Positions 52,726 through 62,124 are shown, counted from the stretch's first letter. The stretch is 64,000 nt of DNA from Bacteroidota bacterium (GCA_016713765.1 JADJON010000001.1:1860001-1924000), one strand, 5' to 3'. Numbers and translations are program-made. The notes: generated from the letters alone by a model not told the origin.

Positions 52726-54192
52726 ATGGCGAAGCGGAACACCCTGCCCTGGAACGGAGACAGCCGGTATCCGCTGTGGGCGTTGGCGTTCCTTGCCTTC
52801 TTTTACGCTTCCATCAGCTTCGTTAACCATAGTTGCTTCCGAACCTTCGGACTCGACCTTGGATTGTACACCAATGCGCTGTACGATTACGCGCACTTCC
52901 AATTCAACGACAGTTCCAGTTTCCGTTCCGTTCCGGAGAACCTGCTTGGCGATCATTTCGATTTGCTGTTGCCGTTGTTCTCACCGTTCTCCTGGATCTT
53001 CGGTTCCTGGACTTTGCTCCTGATACAATGGGCCGTGCTGCTTTTCGGTGCCTGCGGGATCTACCGGTTTTCCATCTTGCGGACCGGGAGAATACTGGAT
53101 GCCACCCTGCTCATGTTGGTTTTTGGACTTCACTTCGGCATATCGGGCGCTCTGAGTTTCGATTATCACAGCAACGTGGTGGCAGCCGCGCTCTTGCCCT
53201 GGTTTTTCGTCGGACTGCAGGAACGTCGTCCGCTGCTGCAGTGGCTCACGTTTACGCTGATTCTATTCGCGCGGGAGAACATGTCGTTGTGGATGGTCTT
53301 CGTTGCAACCGGTGCCTGCTGGTATTATCGTGACCCCGCTACACGAAAAGCGCTGTTGCTGAAGTCCCTGATCGCCGGCGGCTGGTTTATGCTCGTAAGC
53401 GCCTGGTGGATGCCGCAGCTGCACGAAGGTGGTGTCTTGTCGCAGTTTCGCTACTCGGTCTTGGGAAAGGATATAGCAAGCGCACTCACGACGATCGTAA
53501 CGGATCCGGCCCTGGTGATCCGGACCCTCTTCACCGACCATCTTCCTGTTCCGGGATTCAAACCCGGGATCAAACAGGAGTTCTGGTTCATATTCCTCTT
53601 GTCGGGAGCCTGGATCCTGCTGCGTGTTCCCGGTTTTATCTGGATGGCTGTGCCGATCTTATTACAGAAGTTACTGAACGACCAGGTACAGGTCTGGGGG
53701 GTGAACGATCATTACAATGCGGAGTTCGCGCCACTCCTGGCAATCGGCGGAGCGATCGCGGCCGGGACCGTTCAACAAGTGCGACTCCGTACCGTTTTAC
53801 TCGTCGGGTTGCTGGTGCTGGATATCGCTGCTACGATACGAACCATGGACCGGGTGCAGGCGTTCGTTCGCAGGGAGAATTTGCGGGTGTATCAGGCGCC
53901 GCATTGGAAGTCGATAGTTGATAAGAAGGCCTTGAGCGAAGCCCTCGGACGGATACCTGCCGACGTATCCGTTTCCGCCCACACCAACCTGCATCCACGG
54001 GTGGCCTGGCGCGACAGCGCGTTGATATTCCCGAAGACGGAGGGATGTCGGTATGTGCTCCTGCTGGAGCAAGGCAATCCGTTTCCGTTCACACAGGAAG
54101 ATTATCGTCTTCAACTGGACAGCCTGCGCCATTCCGATGCCTATTCGCTCGTATTCGATCAGGATGGGGTGATCTTGCTGCGACGGAAGTGA
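52726..54192 (+). CDS. DUF2079 polytopic membrane protein
   Basis: A 488-residue inner-membrane protein with about ten hydrophobic segments (first at about 17-35). The conserved DUF2079 features are visible: DLGLYTNALYDYAHFQF, FGDHFDL-like LLGDHFDLLLPLF and SFDYHSNVVA. The family is distantly similar to GT-C glycosyltransferases, with an acidic residue in the first loop, and might transfer sugars from lipid donors; this is inference. The soluble C-terminal 130 residues end in DQDGVILLRRK. Confidence 0.85.
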   Translation: MAKRNTLPWNGDSRYPLWALAFLAFFYASISFVNHSCFRTFGLDLGLYTNALYDYAHFQFNDSSSFRSVPENLLGDHFDLLLPLFSPFSWIFGSWTLLLIQWAVLLFGACGIYRFSILRTGRILDATLLMLVFGLHFGISGALSFDYHSNVVAAALLPWFFVGLQERRPLLQWLTFTLILFARENMSLWMVFVATGACWYYRDPATRKALLLKSLIAGGWFMLVSAWWMPQLHEGGVLSQFRYSVLGKDIASALTTIVTDPALVIRTLFTDHLPVPGFKPGIKQEFWFIFLLSGAWILLRVPGFIWMAVPILLQKLLNDQVQVWGVNDHYNAEFAPLLAIGGAIAAGTVQQVRLRTVLLVGLLVLDIAATIRTMDRVQAFVRRENLRVYQAPHWKSIVDKKALSEALGRIPADVSVSAHTNLHPRVAWRDSALIFPKTEGCRYVLLLEQGNPFPFTQEDYRLQLDSLRHSDAYSLVFDQDGVILLRRK

Positions 54193-54314
54193 TGTCGCAG
54201 TATGGTTATTGGGATCATGAAAGCTTGATCCAGAGTCGGGAGTGAATGAACATTTTGCAGTTGAGCTTGTTTCGTCCATTATAGCTAAATTCGCAGCTGC
54301 TAAAAACAAACCTT

Positions 54315-54782
54315 ATGCTTCAAATCGGACAAAAAGCCCCGGATTTCAAACTTATCAATACGAATAAAGAAGAGGTCACCCTGGCCAATTTCAAAGGAAA
54401 GAACCTGGTTGTTTTCTTCTTCCCCATGGCCTGGACCGGCGTGTGCACCAAGGAAATGTGCAGCATCCAGGAAGATTACAATGCCTATTCCGGCATGAAT
54501 GCGGAAACGATCGGCGTTTCGGTCGATAGTTTCTTCGCACTCAAGCGGTTTGGTGAGGACAACAAGATCACTTTCCCGTTGCTTTCGGATTTCAATAAAA
54601 TTATGATCCGCGACTATGATATGATTCTTCCGGACTTCGCGTTCGGCTATAAGAACGTAGCCAAGCGTGCCACCGTCGTTATCGATAAGGAAGGAATTGT
54701 TCGCTACATTGAAGTACTGCCCAATCCCGGCGAAATGCCGAACATGGATGCCATCAAACAAGCCGTTCAGCAACTGGGCTGA
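54315..54782 (+). CDS. Peroxiredoxin (AhpC/TSA family)
   Basis: A 155-residue thioredoxin-fold peroxidase. The peroxidatic cysteine is in PMAWTGVCTKEMC (residue about 45), with the conserved Pro/Thr at the usual distance, and a second Cys four residues later. A conserved Arg appears near residue 115 (KRATVVID). Best match is the bacterioferritin-comigratory/AhpE-like group. Upstream TAAATTCG (54286-54293) with TTG 22 bases before it is a possible promoter. Followed by a terminator. Confidence 0.92.
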   Translation: MLQIGQKAPDFKLINTNKEEVTLANFKGKNLVVFFFPMAWTGVCTKEMCSIQEDYNAYSGMNAETIGVSVDSFFALKRFGEDNKITFPLLSDFNKIMIRDYDMILPDFAFGYKNVAKRATVVIDKEGIVRYIEVLPNPGEMPNMDAIKQAVQQLG

Positions 54783-54801
54783 TCCAACTGATCAAAGCAG
54801 G

Positions 54802-54830
54802 AAGCCGCTCCGACAAGGGCGGCTTTTTTG
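54802..54830 (+). terminator. Terminator of the peroxiredoxin gene
   Basis: AAGCCGC/GCGGCTT stem (54802-54808 with 54819-54825), ten-base loop, then TTTTTG. Confidence 0.88.
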
Positions 54831-54832
54831 TT

Positions 54833-55552
54833 TCAGCTCATCAGGGCAATCGCGGCGCCCAGGAGCATGATGCCCAGCTTGTAGAGGTTAAACCGATGTT
54901 CCTCGTAGGACTCGAAAAGGATCGTCGTAGAGATATGCAAAAAGATACCGATCACCACCGCCATCGCCCGGTCGAAGAACAGCGAAAGATCCCCAGTGGT
55001 GTATTCGCTCAGTAACAAACTGGCACCCGCGCCCAGCGGCGCCATGGAAGCGAACAGCAACAGGTAGAAGAACGTGGCCGGCTTGCTGATGTGGGATGCG
55101 AGCAGCATGCTGGTCAGTGCCAGGGCTACCGGGATATGATGCAGGATGATACCGGCCAGCAGGGAGCGCTGGGTGTTGGCATCGGTGAAATGCTGGATCA
55201 GGGGCATGCCTTCCAAGAACGAGTGAATGCACAATCCGAGGATGACGCCTAACGGGAACGCGTGCTTGTGATCGTGTTTGTGGACGTGGATGTGACCGTG
55301 CTCGATCCCTTCCGAGAAGATCTCCAGTAAGAGTTGGAGAAAGAAACCGCCAAGGATGAAGATGCCGATGCCGGCGCCGCCGTTACTGTAAACCTCCGGC
55401 AGGAGGTGGAGCAGGCTGAGGGCGAACAGGTAGGCGCCACTGAACGACAGCAGTAGTTTGAGTGCGTTCGGAGGAATCCTCTTGATCAGGAAGATCAGGC
55501 TTCCACTGGCCAGGATGGAGGCAAAGAGCAGTAGGAATTCGAAGGATGACAT
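54833..55552 (-). CDS. ZIP-family divalent metal transporter
   Basis: A 239-residue protein with seven to eight membrane helices. The metal-site helices carry HSFLEGMPL (around residue 110) and ILHHIPVALAL (around 136), as in ZIP zinc/iron transporters, and a His-rich loop (HGHIHVHKHDHKH, around 84-96) lies between helices three and four. It imports zinc or a similar cation. The His loop may bind metal and sense its level. No Fur/Zur-type regulator is adjacent. Confidence 0.9.
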   Translation of the reverse strand: MSSFEFLLLFASILASGSLIFLIKRIPPNALKLLLSFSGAYLFALSLLHLLPEVYSNGGAGIGIFILGGFFLQLLLEIFSEGIEHGHIHVHKHDHKHAFPLGVILGLCIHSFLEGMPLIQHFTDANTQRSLLAGIILHHIPVALALTSMLLASHISKPATFFYLLLFASMAPLGAGASLLLSEYTTGDLSLFFDRAMAVVIGIFLHISTTILFESYEEHRFNLYKLGIMLLGAAIALMS

Positions 55553-55597
55553 GCCGGGCCGACGAAGTTACGATTCCGCCGCTTCTTGAAAAAGCCG

Positions 55598-56329
55598 TCA
55601 GGCAGGCTTGCCGGCCACCAGGATGTAACGGTCGGACCTCGCTTCGTCGAAGGGATTCAACTGATAATCTCCGTATTCCTGCAGGACCAGCAAGCCGGCC
55701 TTTTGCGCGAAGCGGTGAAAGTCGTCCCGATTGAAAAGCCGCACCTGCTCGGTAAACGTCCGTTCATCTCCGCCTGCGAAGAAACGCACTTCCTTCCGCA
55801 CATGGTGCTCCGTAAAGTACTTCCTGCTGGTGAAGGTGATGCCGTCGATTTCCTGCTCAACGGTGTTCCCACCGGCGGCGCAGACTTTTTTGGCATTGAA
55901 GAAATCCACGATAATGCTGCCGCCGGGTTTACAGGCGACCGCGTTCGCCCGGAAGGCGTTGTAGTTCTCCCGTTCGCTTTCGAAGTATCCGAAACTGCTG
56001 AACAGGTTCAACACGTAATCGAAATAGTTCACCCGAAAGACTTCGCGCATGTCGTGCACGAAGAAGTGCAAACGATCGTTTTCGAATTGGCGATTGTGCG
56101 CGATGCTGGCTTTGGAAAGGTCGAAGCCGCATACATCAAATCCTCGTTTGTTCAGGTGGATGGAATGCCGGCCTTTTCCACAGGCTACGTCGAGCACCCG
56201 GGCCCCTGATCGCATCGGCAGTTGTCCGATCAAGCGGTCCAGGAACGCGGCCGCTTCCGTACCATCACGGTGATGATACAGGATGTGATAGTAGGGTGAA
56301 TCGAACCAGGTTTCGTACCAGGGTTTCAT
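55598..56329 (-). CDS. Class I SAM-dependent methyltransferase
   Basis: A 243-residue protein. The SAM site is complete: VLDVACGKGRHS (motif I, around residue 46), the acidic residue after CGFDLS (motif II), and FSSFGYF / PGGSIIVDFFN (motifs IV-V). N-terminus MKPWYETWF.SPYYHILY is typical of a conserved Bacteroidota group. Substrate unknown. Follows the ZIP gene by 46 bases upstream on the same strand. Confidence 0.87.
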   Translation of the reverse strand: MKPWYETWFDSPYYHILYHHRDGTEAAAFLDRLIGQLPMRSGARVLDVACGKGRHSIHLNKRGFDVCGFDLSKASIAHNRQFENDRLHFFVHDMREVFRVNYFDYVLNLFSSFGYFESERENYNAFRANAVACKPGGSIIVDFFNAKKVCAAGGNTVEQEIDGITFTSRKYFTEHHVRKEVRFFAGGDERTFTEQVRLFNRDDFHRFAQKAGLLVLQEYGDYQLNPFDEARSDRYILVAGKPA

Positions 56330-56462
56330 GCATCACGAAGTTCGGTTTTTTCGGCCTTGCCAAATGGGCGGGAATGGAGGGCTTTCAACAAACGTGCATG
56401 GATTATTTGAGCATGTGACTGGGTTCGAGAAACGAATATTTGTAAATCTTTAACCTCCCGTC

Positions 56463-57590
56463 ATGAAGCGCCCCAGCAGTAAGAAGCGTCACCGCGCCCG
56501 TCGCGCGCGACACGCACCGCCCGGTACCCCGCCCGGCAACATCCTGGTAGAGGAAGGCGCGCTCAAGCCCCGGATCACGGGCTTTTTCTATACCCCCGAC
56601 TTTTTCGACGAACGACCCTTCAACAGTTTGTCCGAAGCTACCGCCGCGATCCAGTCCTATCCGGACCGGGTCGCCTGGATCGATGTGCAGGGTTTTGGCA
56701 GCCGTGCCTTCATGGAAGAGCTCGCCACCGCATTCGGTATCCACCGCCTGCAGATAGAAGATGTCGTCAATCAGTACCAGCGGCCCAAGGCCGACGAATA
56801 TGATCAGCACCTGTTCCTGATCTCCCGCATCTTTCGCGAAATGGAGACGGGTTTGTGCAACGATCAACTGAGTATTTTCCTGGGCAAGAACATGGTGTTG
56901 TCGATCCAGGACCGGTACGACAATGTGCTCGATCCGGTGCGCGACCGGATCCGGCATGGAAAAGGGTTCGTGCGCAAGTATGGTGCCGATTACCTGGCCT
57001 ATGCGCTCATGGATGTCGCGCTGGACAACTTGTATCCGATCCTGGAACACGTAGGCGACCGCCTCGACGAGCTGCAGGATGAATTGCTGCTGCGGCCTAC
57101 GCGCGAGGCGCTGAACCGTATCCTCCAGATCAAGCGCGAGCTCATCGAGATCCGGCGTAGCATCTGGAGTGAGCGGGATAAGGTGAACGACATCCTTCGG
57201 TCGGCTTTCCCGCAAGTGCAGGAAGCCACGAAGATCTTTTTCCGTGACACCTACGACCACAGTATCCAGATCCTCGATCTGGTCGAGAGTTACCGGGAAG
57301 TCACGGCATCGCTGGTGGATGTTTATCATTCGTCGGTGAGCCAACGCATGAACCAGGTGATGAAAGTCCTGACCATCATCTCCACGATCTTCATCCCGTT
57401 GACCTTCATAGTCGGCCTTTACGGGATGAACTTCACGGACGTGCATCCGGTTACCGGCAAGGTCATGCCGCTCAACATGCCGGAATTGTACATGCCGTAC
57501 GGTTACGTTACGGTGTTGCTGGTCATGGTCGTGATCGTGATCCTGCAACTCATTTTCTTTTATCGCAAAGGATGGCTATCGAAAGAATGA
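56463..57590 (+). CDS. corA: Magnesium/cobalt transporter CorA
   Basis: A 375-residue channel. After a strongly basic N-terminus (about 20 residues, unusual in composition but seen in Bacteroidota members) comes the cytoplasmic alpha/beta domain, the long stalk helix (about 200-300) and two C-terminal membrane helices. The selectivity motif YGMNF (around residue 321) is at the end of the first helix, with the short MPE-like loop next (MPELYMPYG). It imports Mg2+ and can carry Co2+ and Ni2+. One base separates it from the next gene. Confidence 0.94.
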   Translation: MKRPSSKKRHRARRARHAPPGTPPGNILVEEGALKPRITGFFYTPDFFDERPFNSLSEATAAIQSYPDRVAWIDVQGFGSRAFMEELATAFGIHRLQIEDVVNQYQRPKADEYDQHLFLISRIFREMETGLCNDQLSIFLGKNMVLSIQDRYDNVLDPVRDRIRHGKGFVRKYGADYLAYALMDVALDNLYPILEHVGDRLDELQDELLLRPTREALNRILQIKRELIEIRRSIWSERDKVNDILRSAFPQVQEATKIFFRDTYDHSIQILDLVESYREVTASLVDVYHSSVSQRMNQVMKVLTIISTIFIPLTFIVGLYGMNFTDVHPVTGKVMPLNMPELYMPYGYVTVLLVMVVIVILQLIFFYRKGWLSKE

Positions 57591-57591
57591 T

Positions 57592-58740
57592 ATGGAAGCA
57601 CCCCTGGTGATCAAAACCTTCGCCGGACTCGAGTCCCTGTTGGCGGAGGAAGTAACGGCCCTCGGGGCAAGCGGAGCGAAGGCCGGCAAACGCGCGGTCT
57701 ATGCCAACGGCGATCTGAAGACCGTGTACCGCATCAACCTCTGCAGCCGTTATGCGCTGCGGGTCTTGCAGGAAGTACATCGCTTCTCCGCTCCGGATGA
57801 AAAGGCCTTGTATGCGGGCGTACAGGAAGTGGAATGGAACCAGTTCCTGCCGGTGGACGGCTCACTGGCCGTCGACGCGGTGGCGTATCGATCCAACATG
57901 GACCATACGCAATACATCGCACTGAAGACCAAGGACGCGATCGTTGACCAGTTCCGCGACGCGTATGGAAAACGGCCGAACGTCGACATTCAACGCCCGA
58001 CTGTCCGGATCCACGTTCACCTGGTGGAGAACAATGCCACTGTTTCGCTCGACAGTTCCGGGGATTCCCTGCACCGGCGCGGGTATCGCGAGGAACCGGC
58101 GGGCGCACCCCTGAGCGAAGTACTCGCGGCGGGCCTGATCGGTCTGACCGGCTGGAAGGGTGATCGCCCGCTGTACGATCCGTTCTGCGGCAGCGGCACC
58201 TTGTTGACTGAAGCCGTCTTGTTGGCGCGTCGTATCGCTCCGGGACGATTCCGGGAGGGCTTCGGTTTTCAACGCTGGATGAATTTCGACGCAGGATTAT
58301 GGAGCGCGGTGCGCGAAGCCGCGCTAGCGCAGGAGTTGCCGGCATCATCGGTACCGGTATTCGGATCAGACCGCAGCTCGGTCGCGCTATCCTCGGCAAA
58401 GTCCAATCTGCGTACGGCCGGCATGGAACGCGACATCATCTTGCGCACGGGCGAGTTCGAACAACTGGAGCCTCCGGCCGACGGCTGCCTGCTGGTGATG
58501 AACCCACCTTATGGAGAACGCATAGCACATGAGGATATCCAGCGTTTATATAAAGGCATCGGCGATACGCTGAAACGGCAATACGCCGGCAGCGAAGCCT
58601 GGATCCTCTCGGCCAATCGCGAGGCGGAAAAGCAGATCGGCTTGCGCCCGTCCAAACGCATCCAGGTCTTCAACGGTCCGATCGAGTGCCGCTTTCTGAA
58701 GTTTGAACTCTACCGCGGCAGTCGCCGGGGTGGGGAATAG
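57592..58740 (+). CDS. THUMP-domain RNA methyltransferase (RlmL N-terminal type)
   Basis: A 382-residue enzyme. Residues 1-155 are the ferredoxin-like/THUMP RNA-binding part, followed by a Rossmann methyltransferase with DPFCGSGTLLTEA (around residue 202) and the catalytic NPPYGER (around 303) for N-methylation of a purine. This matches the YpsC/RlmL N-terminal family that makes m2G in 23S rRNA. The second (RlmK) domain of E. coli RlmL is absent, as usual outside gammaproteobacteria. It directly follows corA, so the two share a message. Confidence 0.9.
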   Translation: MEAPLVIKTFAGLESLLAEEVTALGASGAKAGKRAVYANGDLKTVYRINLCSRYALRVLQEVHRFSAPDEKALYAGVQEVEWNQFLPVDGSLAVDAVAYRSNMDHTQYIALKTKDAIVDQFRDAYGKRPNVDIQRPTVRIHVHLVENNATVSLDSSGDSLHRRGYREEPAGAPLSEVLAAGLIGLTGWKGDRPLYDPFCGSGTLLTEAVLLARRIAPGRFREGFGFQRWMNFDAGLWSAVREAALAQELPASSVPVFGSDRSSVALSSAKSNLRTAGMERDIILRTGEFEQLEPPADGCLLVMNPPYGERIAHEDIQRLYKGIGDTLKRQYAGSEAWILSANREAEKQIGLRPSKRIQVFNGPIECRFLKFELYRGSRRGGE

Positions 58741-58756
58741 CGGAACATTGTTTCCG

Positions 58757-58764
58757 TAGCTTTG
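58757..58764 (+). promoter_or_regulatory. -7 element before pfkA
   Basis: TAGCTTTG matches TAnnTTTG, 29 bases before ATG 58794. No TTG at the proper -33 distance. Confidence 0.45.
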
Positions 58765-58793
58765 TTCTGATTCCAATGATCGCAGCACCCGCA

Positions 58794-59765
58794 ATGAAGA
58801 AGATCGCCGTCATGACCACCGGTGGCGACTGTCCCGGACTCAATGCCGGAATCCGCGCCGTCGTCCGCTCAGCCATTCATCACGGACTGGAGGTAACCGG
58901 CATCCTGCGCGGGTACGAAGGGATGATCCAAAACCAGTTCATCCCGCTTCCGTCGCATGCCGTGAGTAACATCATCCAGCGTGGCGGTACGATCCTGAAG
59001 ACGGCGCGTTCCGAACAATTCATGACCGTTGAAGGACGGGCGAAGGCGTATGAGAACCTGCGGACCAACGGAGTCGATGGATTGATCCTCCTCGGTGGCG
59101 ATGGCTCCATTCGCGGCATTCAACAGTTTTTGCAGGAACACGATCTTCCCGTCGTCGCCGTACCGAAGACGATCGATAACGACATCTACGGAACCGATTA
59201 CGCGATCGGTTACGATACGGCATTGAACACCGTCGTGCAGGCGATCGACAAGATCCGCGACACGGCCGATTCGCACGACCGGATTTTCTTCGTGGAAGTG
59301 ATGGGACGTGATGCCGGCATGATCGCCGTGCTCAGCGGCATCGGCTCCGGGGCGGAAGCGATTGCCATTCCGGAAACGCGTACACGCATCGAACAGATCG
59401 TCCAGGTCCTGCAACGCGGCTGGCATCGTAAGAAGACATCCATGATCGTGATCGTTGCCGAAGGCGATGATGCCGGCGGAGCATACAAGATCGCGGACGC
59501 CGTGCGACAGCGTTTCGATTCCTTCGATACGCGCGTCAGCGTATTGGGACATATGCAACGGGGCGGAAGTCCGACCTGCTTCGACCGGGTGCTCGCCAGC
59601 CGGTTGGGAGTAGCCGCGGTCGACGCGCTGGTGCAGGGCCGACGCGACATCATGGTCGGTGTAATCGACAATAAGATCGCGGAAACTCCCTTTGAAACGG
59701 TCGTTGCGCGCCGCAAAGAATTCCCCTACGACCTCATGCGGGTCGCGGAGATCCTGTCACTCTGA
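58794..59765 (+). CDS. pfkA: 6-phosphofructokinase
   Basis: About 323 residues from ATG 58794, which gives the family start MKKIAVMTTGGDCPGLN; an ATG at 58776 would add six residues. Fructose 6-phosphate and nucleotide motifs: GGDGSIRG, PKTIDNDIYGTD, EVMGRDAG, HMQRGGSPTCFDR. The residues that separate ATP- from PPi-using enzymes read Gly (in GGDGS) and Lys (in PKTIDND), that is Gly104/Lys124 in E. coli numbering, a mixed pattern known in some ATP-dependent enzymes. It catalyses the committed step of glycolysis. Converges on the WbqC gene. Confidence 0.94.
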   Translation: MKKIAVMTTGGDCPGLNAGIRAVVRSAIHHGLEVTGILRGYEGMIQNQFIPLPSHAVSNIIQRGGTILKTARSEQFMTVEGRAKAYENLRTNGVDGLILLGGDGSIRGIQQFLQEHDLPVVAVPKTIDNDIYGTDYAIGYDTALNTVVQAIDKIRDTADSHDRIFFVEVMGRDAGMIAVLSGIGSGAEAIAIPETRTRIEQIVQVLQRGWHRKKTSMIVIVAEGDDAGGAYKIADAVRQRFDSFDTRVSVLGHMQRGGSPTCFDRVLASRLGVAAVDALVQGRRDIMVGVIDNKIAETPFETVVARRKEFPYDLMRVAEILSL

Positions 59766-59774
59766 GGAGAAAGG

Positions 59775-60386
59775 TTAAGCGCGGGTGATTTTCTCCAGGT
59801 ATTCCCGGCTATCCGGGCCGAGATGAAAAAGCAGGTCCAGCGAACTAAGGTTAGGCAAAAAGCCGTGACGGTCGGCGAACGACTGGTAGTAGGAAGGAAA
59901 CGTCCATCCGGTCTCCGCATCAATCTCCGACCATACTAATCGCGGGTCGTTGTCCGTGTATGGCGTGAACGATTCCGTGCGTTCGATCGGGTTATCCGCT
60001 TTCAACAGTTTCAGGACGCTACGCAGACAGGCTTCATTGAAATCCAACAGGTGTTCGGGTGAGTCTTTTCGAAAGCAGGCTTCGATCGTCTCTGCATAAT
60101 ACTCGAAGTAAGGCGCCTTGCCGTAAGCCGAACGGATACTCTTCCAGTGCAAGCATTTCCAATCGGTGGCGGTGGAAGTTTTCAGTTCGTCGATCGGGAT
60201 CCTCCAGCGGTTGGTATGGTCCACCGGGATCACCAACTCGATCGGCCCGTTGCCGCCATAGACCCTGCAACGGTTGCGCCAGGTCTGTTTGGAATAATGC
60301 TCTTTCGCTTCGATCAGAATCGCGTTTCCGGACAAGCCTTTCTTCAGCCAGGAAATGGGAGGGAAGTAAGCGGTGGGGAGCAGCAT
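59775..60386 (-). CDS. WbqC-family protein
   Basis: A 203-residue soluble protein. The family N-terminus (TAYFPPISWLKK) and conserved blocks (HYSKQTWRNRCRV, WRIPIDELK, WRKHHWKSI-like CLHWKSIRSAYGKAPYFEYY) are visible. WbqC-like proteins often occur in polysaccharide or signal-peptidase neighbourhoods in Bacteroidota; neither is present. Function unknown, possibly a nucleotide-sugar or amino-sugar modifying enzyme. A 7-bp repeat array begins a few bases upstream of its start. Confidence 0.87.
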   Translation of the reverse strand: MLLPTAYFPPISWLKKGLSGNAILIEAKEHYSKQTWRNRCRVYGGNGPIELVIPVDHTNRWRIPIDELKTSTATDWKCLHWKSIRSAYGKAPYFEYYAETIEACFRKDSPEHLLDFNEACLRSVLKLLKADNPIERTESFTPYTDNDPRLVWSEIDAETGWTFPSYYQSFADRHGFLPNLSSLDLLFHLGPDSREYLEKITRA

Positions 60387-60394
60387 TGCTTTTT

Positions 60395-60436
60395 AGTTGA
60401 AAGTTGAAGGTTCAAGGTTGAAAGTTGAAAGTTGAT
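60395..60436. repeat. Heptanucleotide array, left arm (GGTTGAA/AGTTGAA)
   Basis: Six tandem 7-bp units: AGTTGAA, AGTTGAA, GGTTCAA, GGTTGAA, AGTTGAA, AGTTGAT. It starts nine bases upstream of the WbqC ATG, so it may touch that gene's promoter or leader. Confidence 0.85.
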
Positions 60437-60585
60437 TGAAATGGGGGTTTGAAAGTGCGAATGATTGCGAAGTGAGTAAGAGAATCTTGAGATTTTGATA
60501 TAGATGACGAATTATACCATATGATTGTTGGATCACTGACACAGGCCAACTTCAACAGTCTCCATGTACATAAGCAGCGTGATTC

Positions 60586-60620
60586 CTTCTACCTTCTACC
60601 TTCAATTTTCAATCTACAAT
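60586..60620. repeat. Heptanucleotide array, right arm in inverse orientation
   Basis: Five 7-bp units: CTTCTAC, CTTCTAC, CTTCAAT, TTTCAAT, CTACAAT. Read on the other strand they give ATTGAAA/ATTGAAG, related to the left arm units at 60395-60436. The two arms are separated by about 150 bases of AT-richer sequence (60437-60585) with no gene. The array ends eight bases before the stop codon of the lipoprotein gene. Confidence 0.75.
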
Positions 60621-60627
60621 TAAGAAA

Positions 60628-62118
60628 TCATCGGCGTTCATAAGCCCCCAAATCCGGTCCCAAACCCTGCGGCCTGACAAGGCCTTCGAGATCGGTGTTG
60701 AGGATCGGGTCAATGGAAAGAAAAGCGGCGTCACCGGCATCGATGGCGATGCTGGTACTGTCGAGTTTGTAGATATTGTTGTCTACATCCTGGAAGCGCG
60801 GACTGTTGCTGCTGCCCGTAGCGCGGATGATCGCGTTGTAGAAGAGCGGGTTGGAAGTGGGGAAGGTGCCTTCGATCTTCAGCAGCGCGTGGTCGAACTT
60901 ATAGTTGAACAGGCCGGGGGCGGCATTGGGAAAGGAGTCGATGCCCAGTTCCTGGTCGTTGTTGCCGTACACGATGCAGTTGTAATAGTTCGCGTCGATC
61001 CGTCGCACGTTGTTGCCGAAGTAGTTGTTCATCAACACGACCGGGTCCTGGCGGGATTCCTCCGACCAGAAGTTTGCAAAGGTACAGTGGTACCAGCGAT
61101 AGGTGCCGCCGTAGAGCATGTTGGCCACCTGCAGTCCGCAGTTGGCAAAGGCGCAGTTGTACGCATCGATCACCGCCCCGCGCAGCAGGAGCGCGTTGCC
61201 GCTCATGTTCCGCACGAAGGTGTTTTCCAGGCGAAGCGTCGTTTCGCCCGCACCGAAGACCGTGTCGACGTGCAGGCCGATGTTGCCGTTCTTGATCACG
61301 CAGTTTCGTATGACCGAATTACGAGAACCCGGACCGATCTCGTTCGTGCCGTTGATCAGGTTGCTGCGTGTGATGTTGCTCAGCCAGATGCGGTCCCACT
61401 GTCCGGCGATCTCCTGGTAGTCGAAGCCGAGCCGGTCGCCCTGGATGGTGACCGGACTGCCGGTCGTGCCTTCCACCTTGAGTGTCCCGGAGGATAAGAC
61501 GATGATGCCCGAGCCGGGATGTAAGTGGACATTCGTTCCCGCGTTGATCGTCAGCGTGCAGGCGGAATCGACCAGGGCGTAGCCATAGATGACATGCGGC
61601 TTATCGTTGTTCCAGGTGTCGTTACAATCCAGAAAGAAGAGCGGGGGAGAGCCGGCCGGCGGCTTGTGGAAATAAGCATCCTGTCCCCAGGCCACCAGGT
61701 CGATGTCCTGCAGGTTGCCGTTGGTCTCAAAGAGAATGGAATCCGTGACAACCAAAGGCGTATTCTGGTTGTTCGGGTCCACCGTTACTTCTACGAAGAT
61801 GAAGATGCTGTCGTCGGCGCCGATCTCCACATCGCTGAACGATCGTCCGGGCAGGCCATCGACGTTCAGGCGGAACATCGACTGGTCGCCGGTAGCCAGG
61901 CGGATGGAACTGACCTTCACCGGCTGGTCGTTGCGGTTGTAAACGACGAAAACCTCCGTGGAACTACCGACCGTGGTGAAGACCGTATCGAAGATGACCG
62001 TATCGGTCGAAAACTCCAGCTTCGCGTCGCCGTCGGTGATGAATTCGTCCTTTTTACAGGAAGAAAATCCGATCAGCAATCCGAAAAAAGCCAGTAACAA
62101 GGCGTTTTTAAGGCTCAT
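60628..62118 (-). CDS. Right-handed beta-helix lipoprotein
   Basis: About 496 residues from ATG 62118. Lipobox FSSC at Cys21 after a hydrophobic stretch. Residues 30-130 form a beta-sandwich of the kind that precedes the helix in choice-of-anchor proteins (VIFDTVFTTVGSSTEVFVVYN). Residues about 170-470 are parallel beta-helix repeats (GTLKVEGTTGSPVTIQGD, SVIRNCVIKNGNIGLHV, AYNCAFANCGLQV). The C-terminus LGPDLGAYER is typical of this group. No catalytic residues are recognised; adhesion or glycan binding is possible. TATATTTG at 62132-62125, seven bases before ATG, rules out the upstream ATG at 62127. Heptamer arrays flank the gene on both sides. Confidence 0.83.
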   Translation of the reverse strand: MSLKNALLLAFFGLLIGFSSCKKDEFITDGDAKLEFSTDTVIFDTVFTTVGSSTEVFVVYNRNDQPVKVSSIRLATGDQSMFRLNVDGLPGRSFSDVEIGADDSIFIFVEVTVDPNNQNTPLVVTDSILFETNGNLQDIDLVAWGQDAYFHKPPAGSPPLFFLDCNDTWNNDKPHVIYGYALVDSACTLTINAGTNVHLHPGSGIIVLSSGTLKVEGTTGSPVTIQGDRLGFDYQEIAGQWDRIWLSNITRSNLINGTNEIGPGSRNSVIRNCVIKNGNIGLHVDTVFGAGETTLRLENTFVRNMSGNALLLRGAVIDAYNCAFANCGLQVANMLYGGTYRWYHCTFANFWSEESRQDPVVLMNNYFGNNVRRIDANYYNCIVYGNNDQELGIDSFPNAAPGLFNYKFDHALLKIEGTFPTSNPLFYNAIIRATGSSNSPRFQDVDNNIYKLDSTSIAIDAGDAAFLSIDPILNTDLEGLVRPQGLGPDLGAYERR

Positions 62119-62124
62119 AGGCGG

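Noticed and set aside
56403..57548. 381-codon open frame antisense to corA
   Set aside because: CorA on the plus strand has complete family motifs; the antisense frame is His/Asp/Val-rich shadow sequence caused by GC-rich codons.
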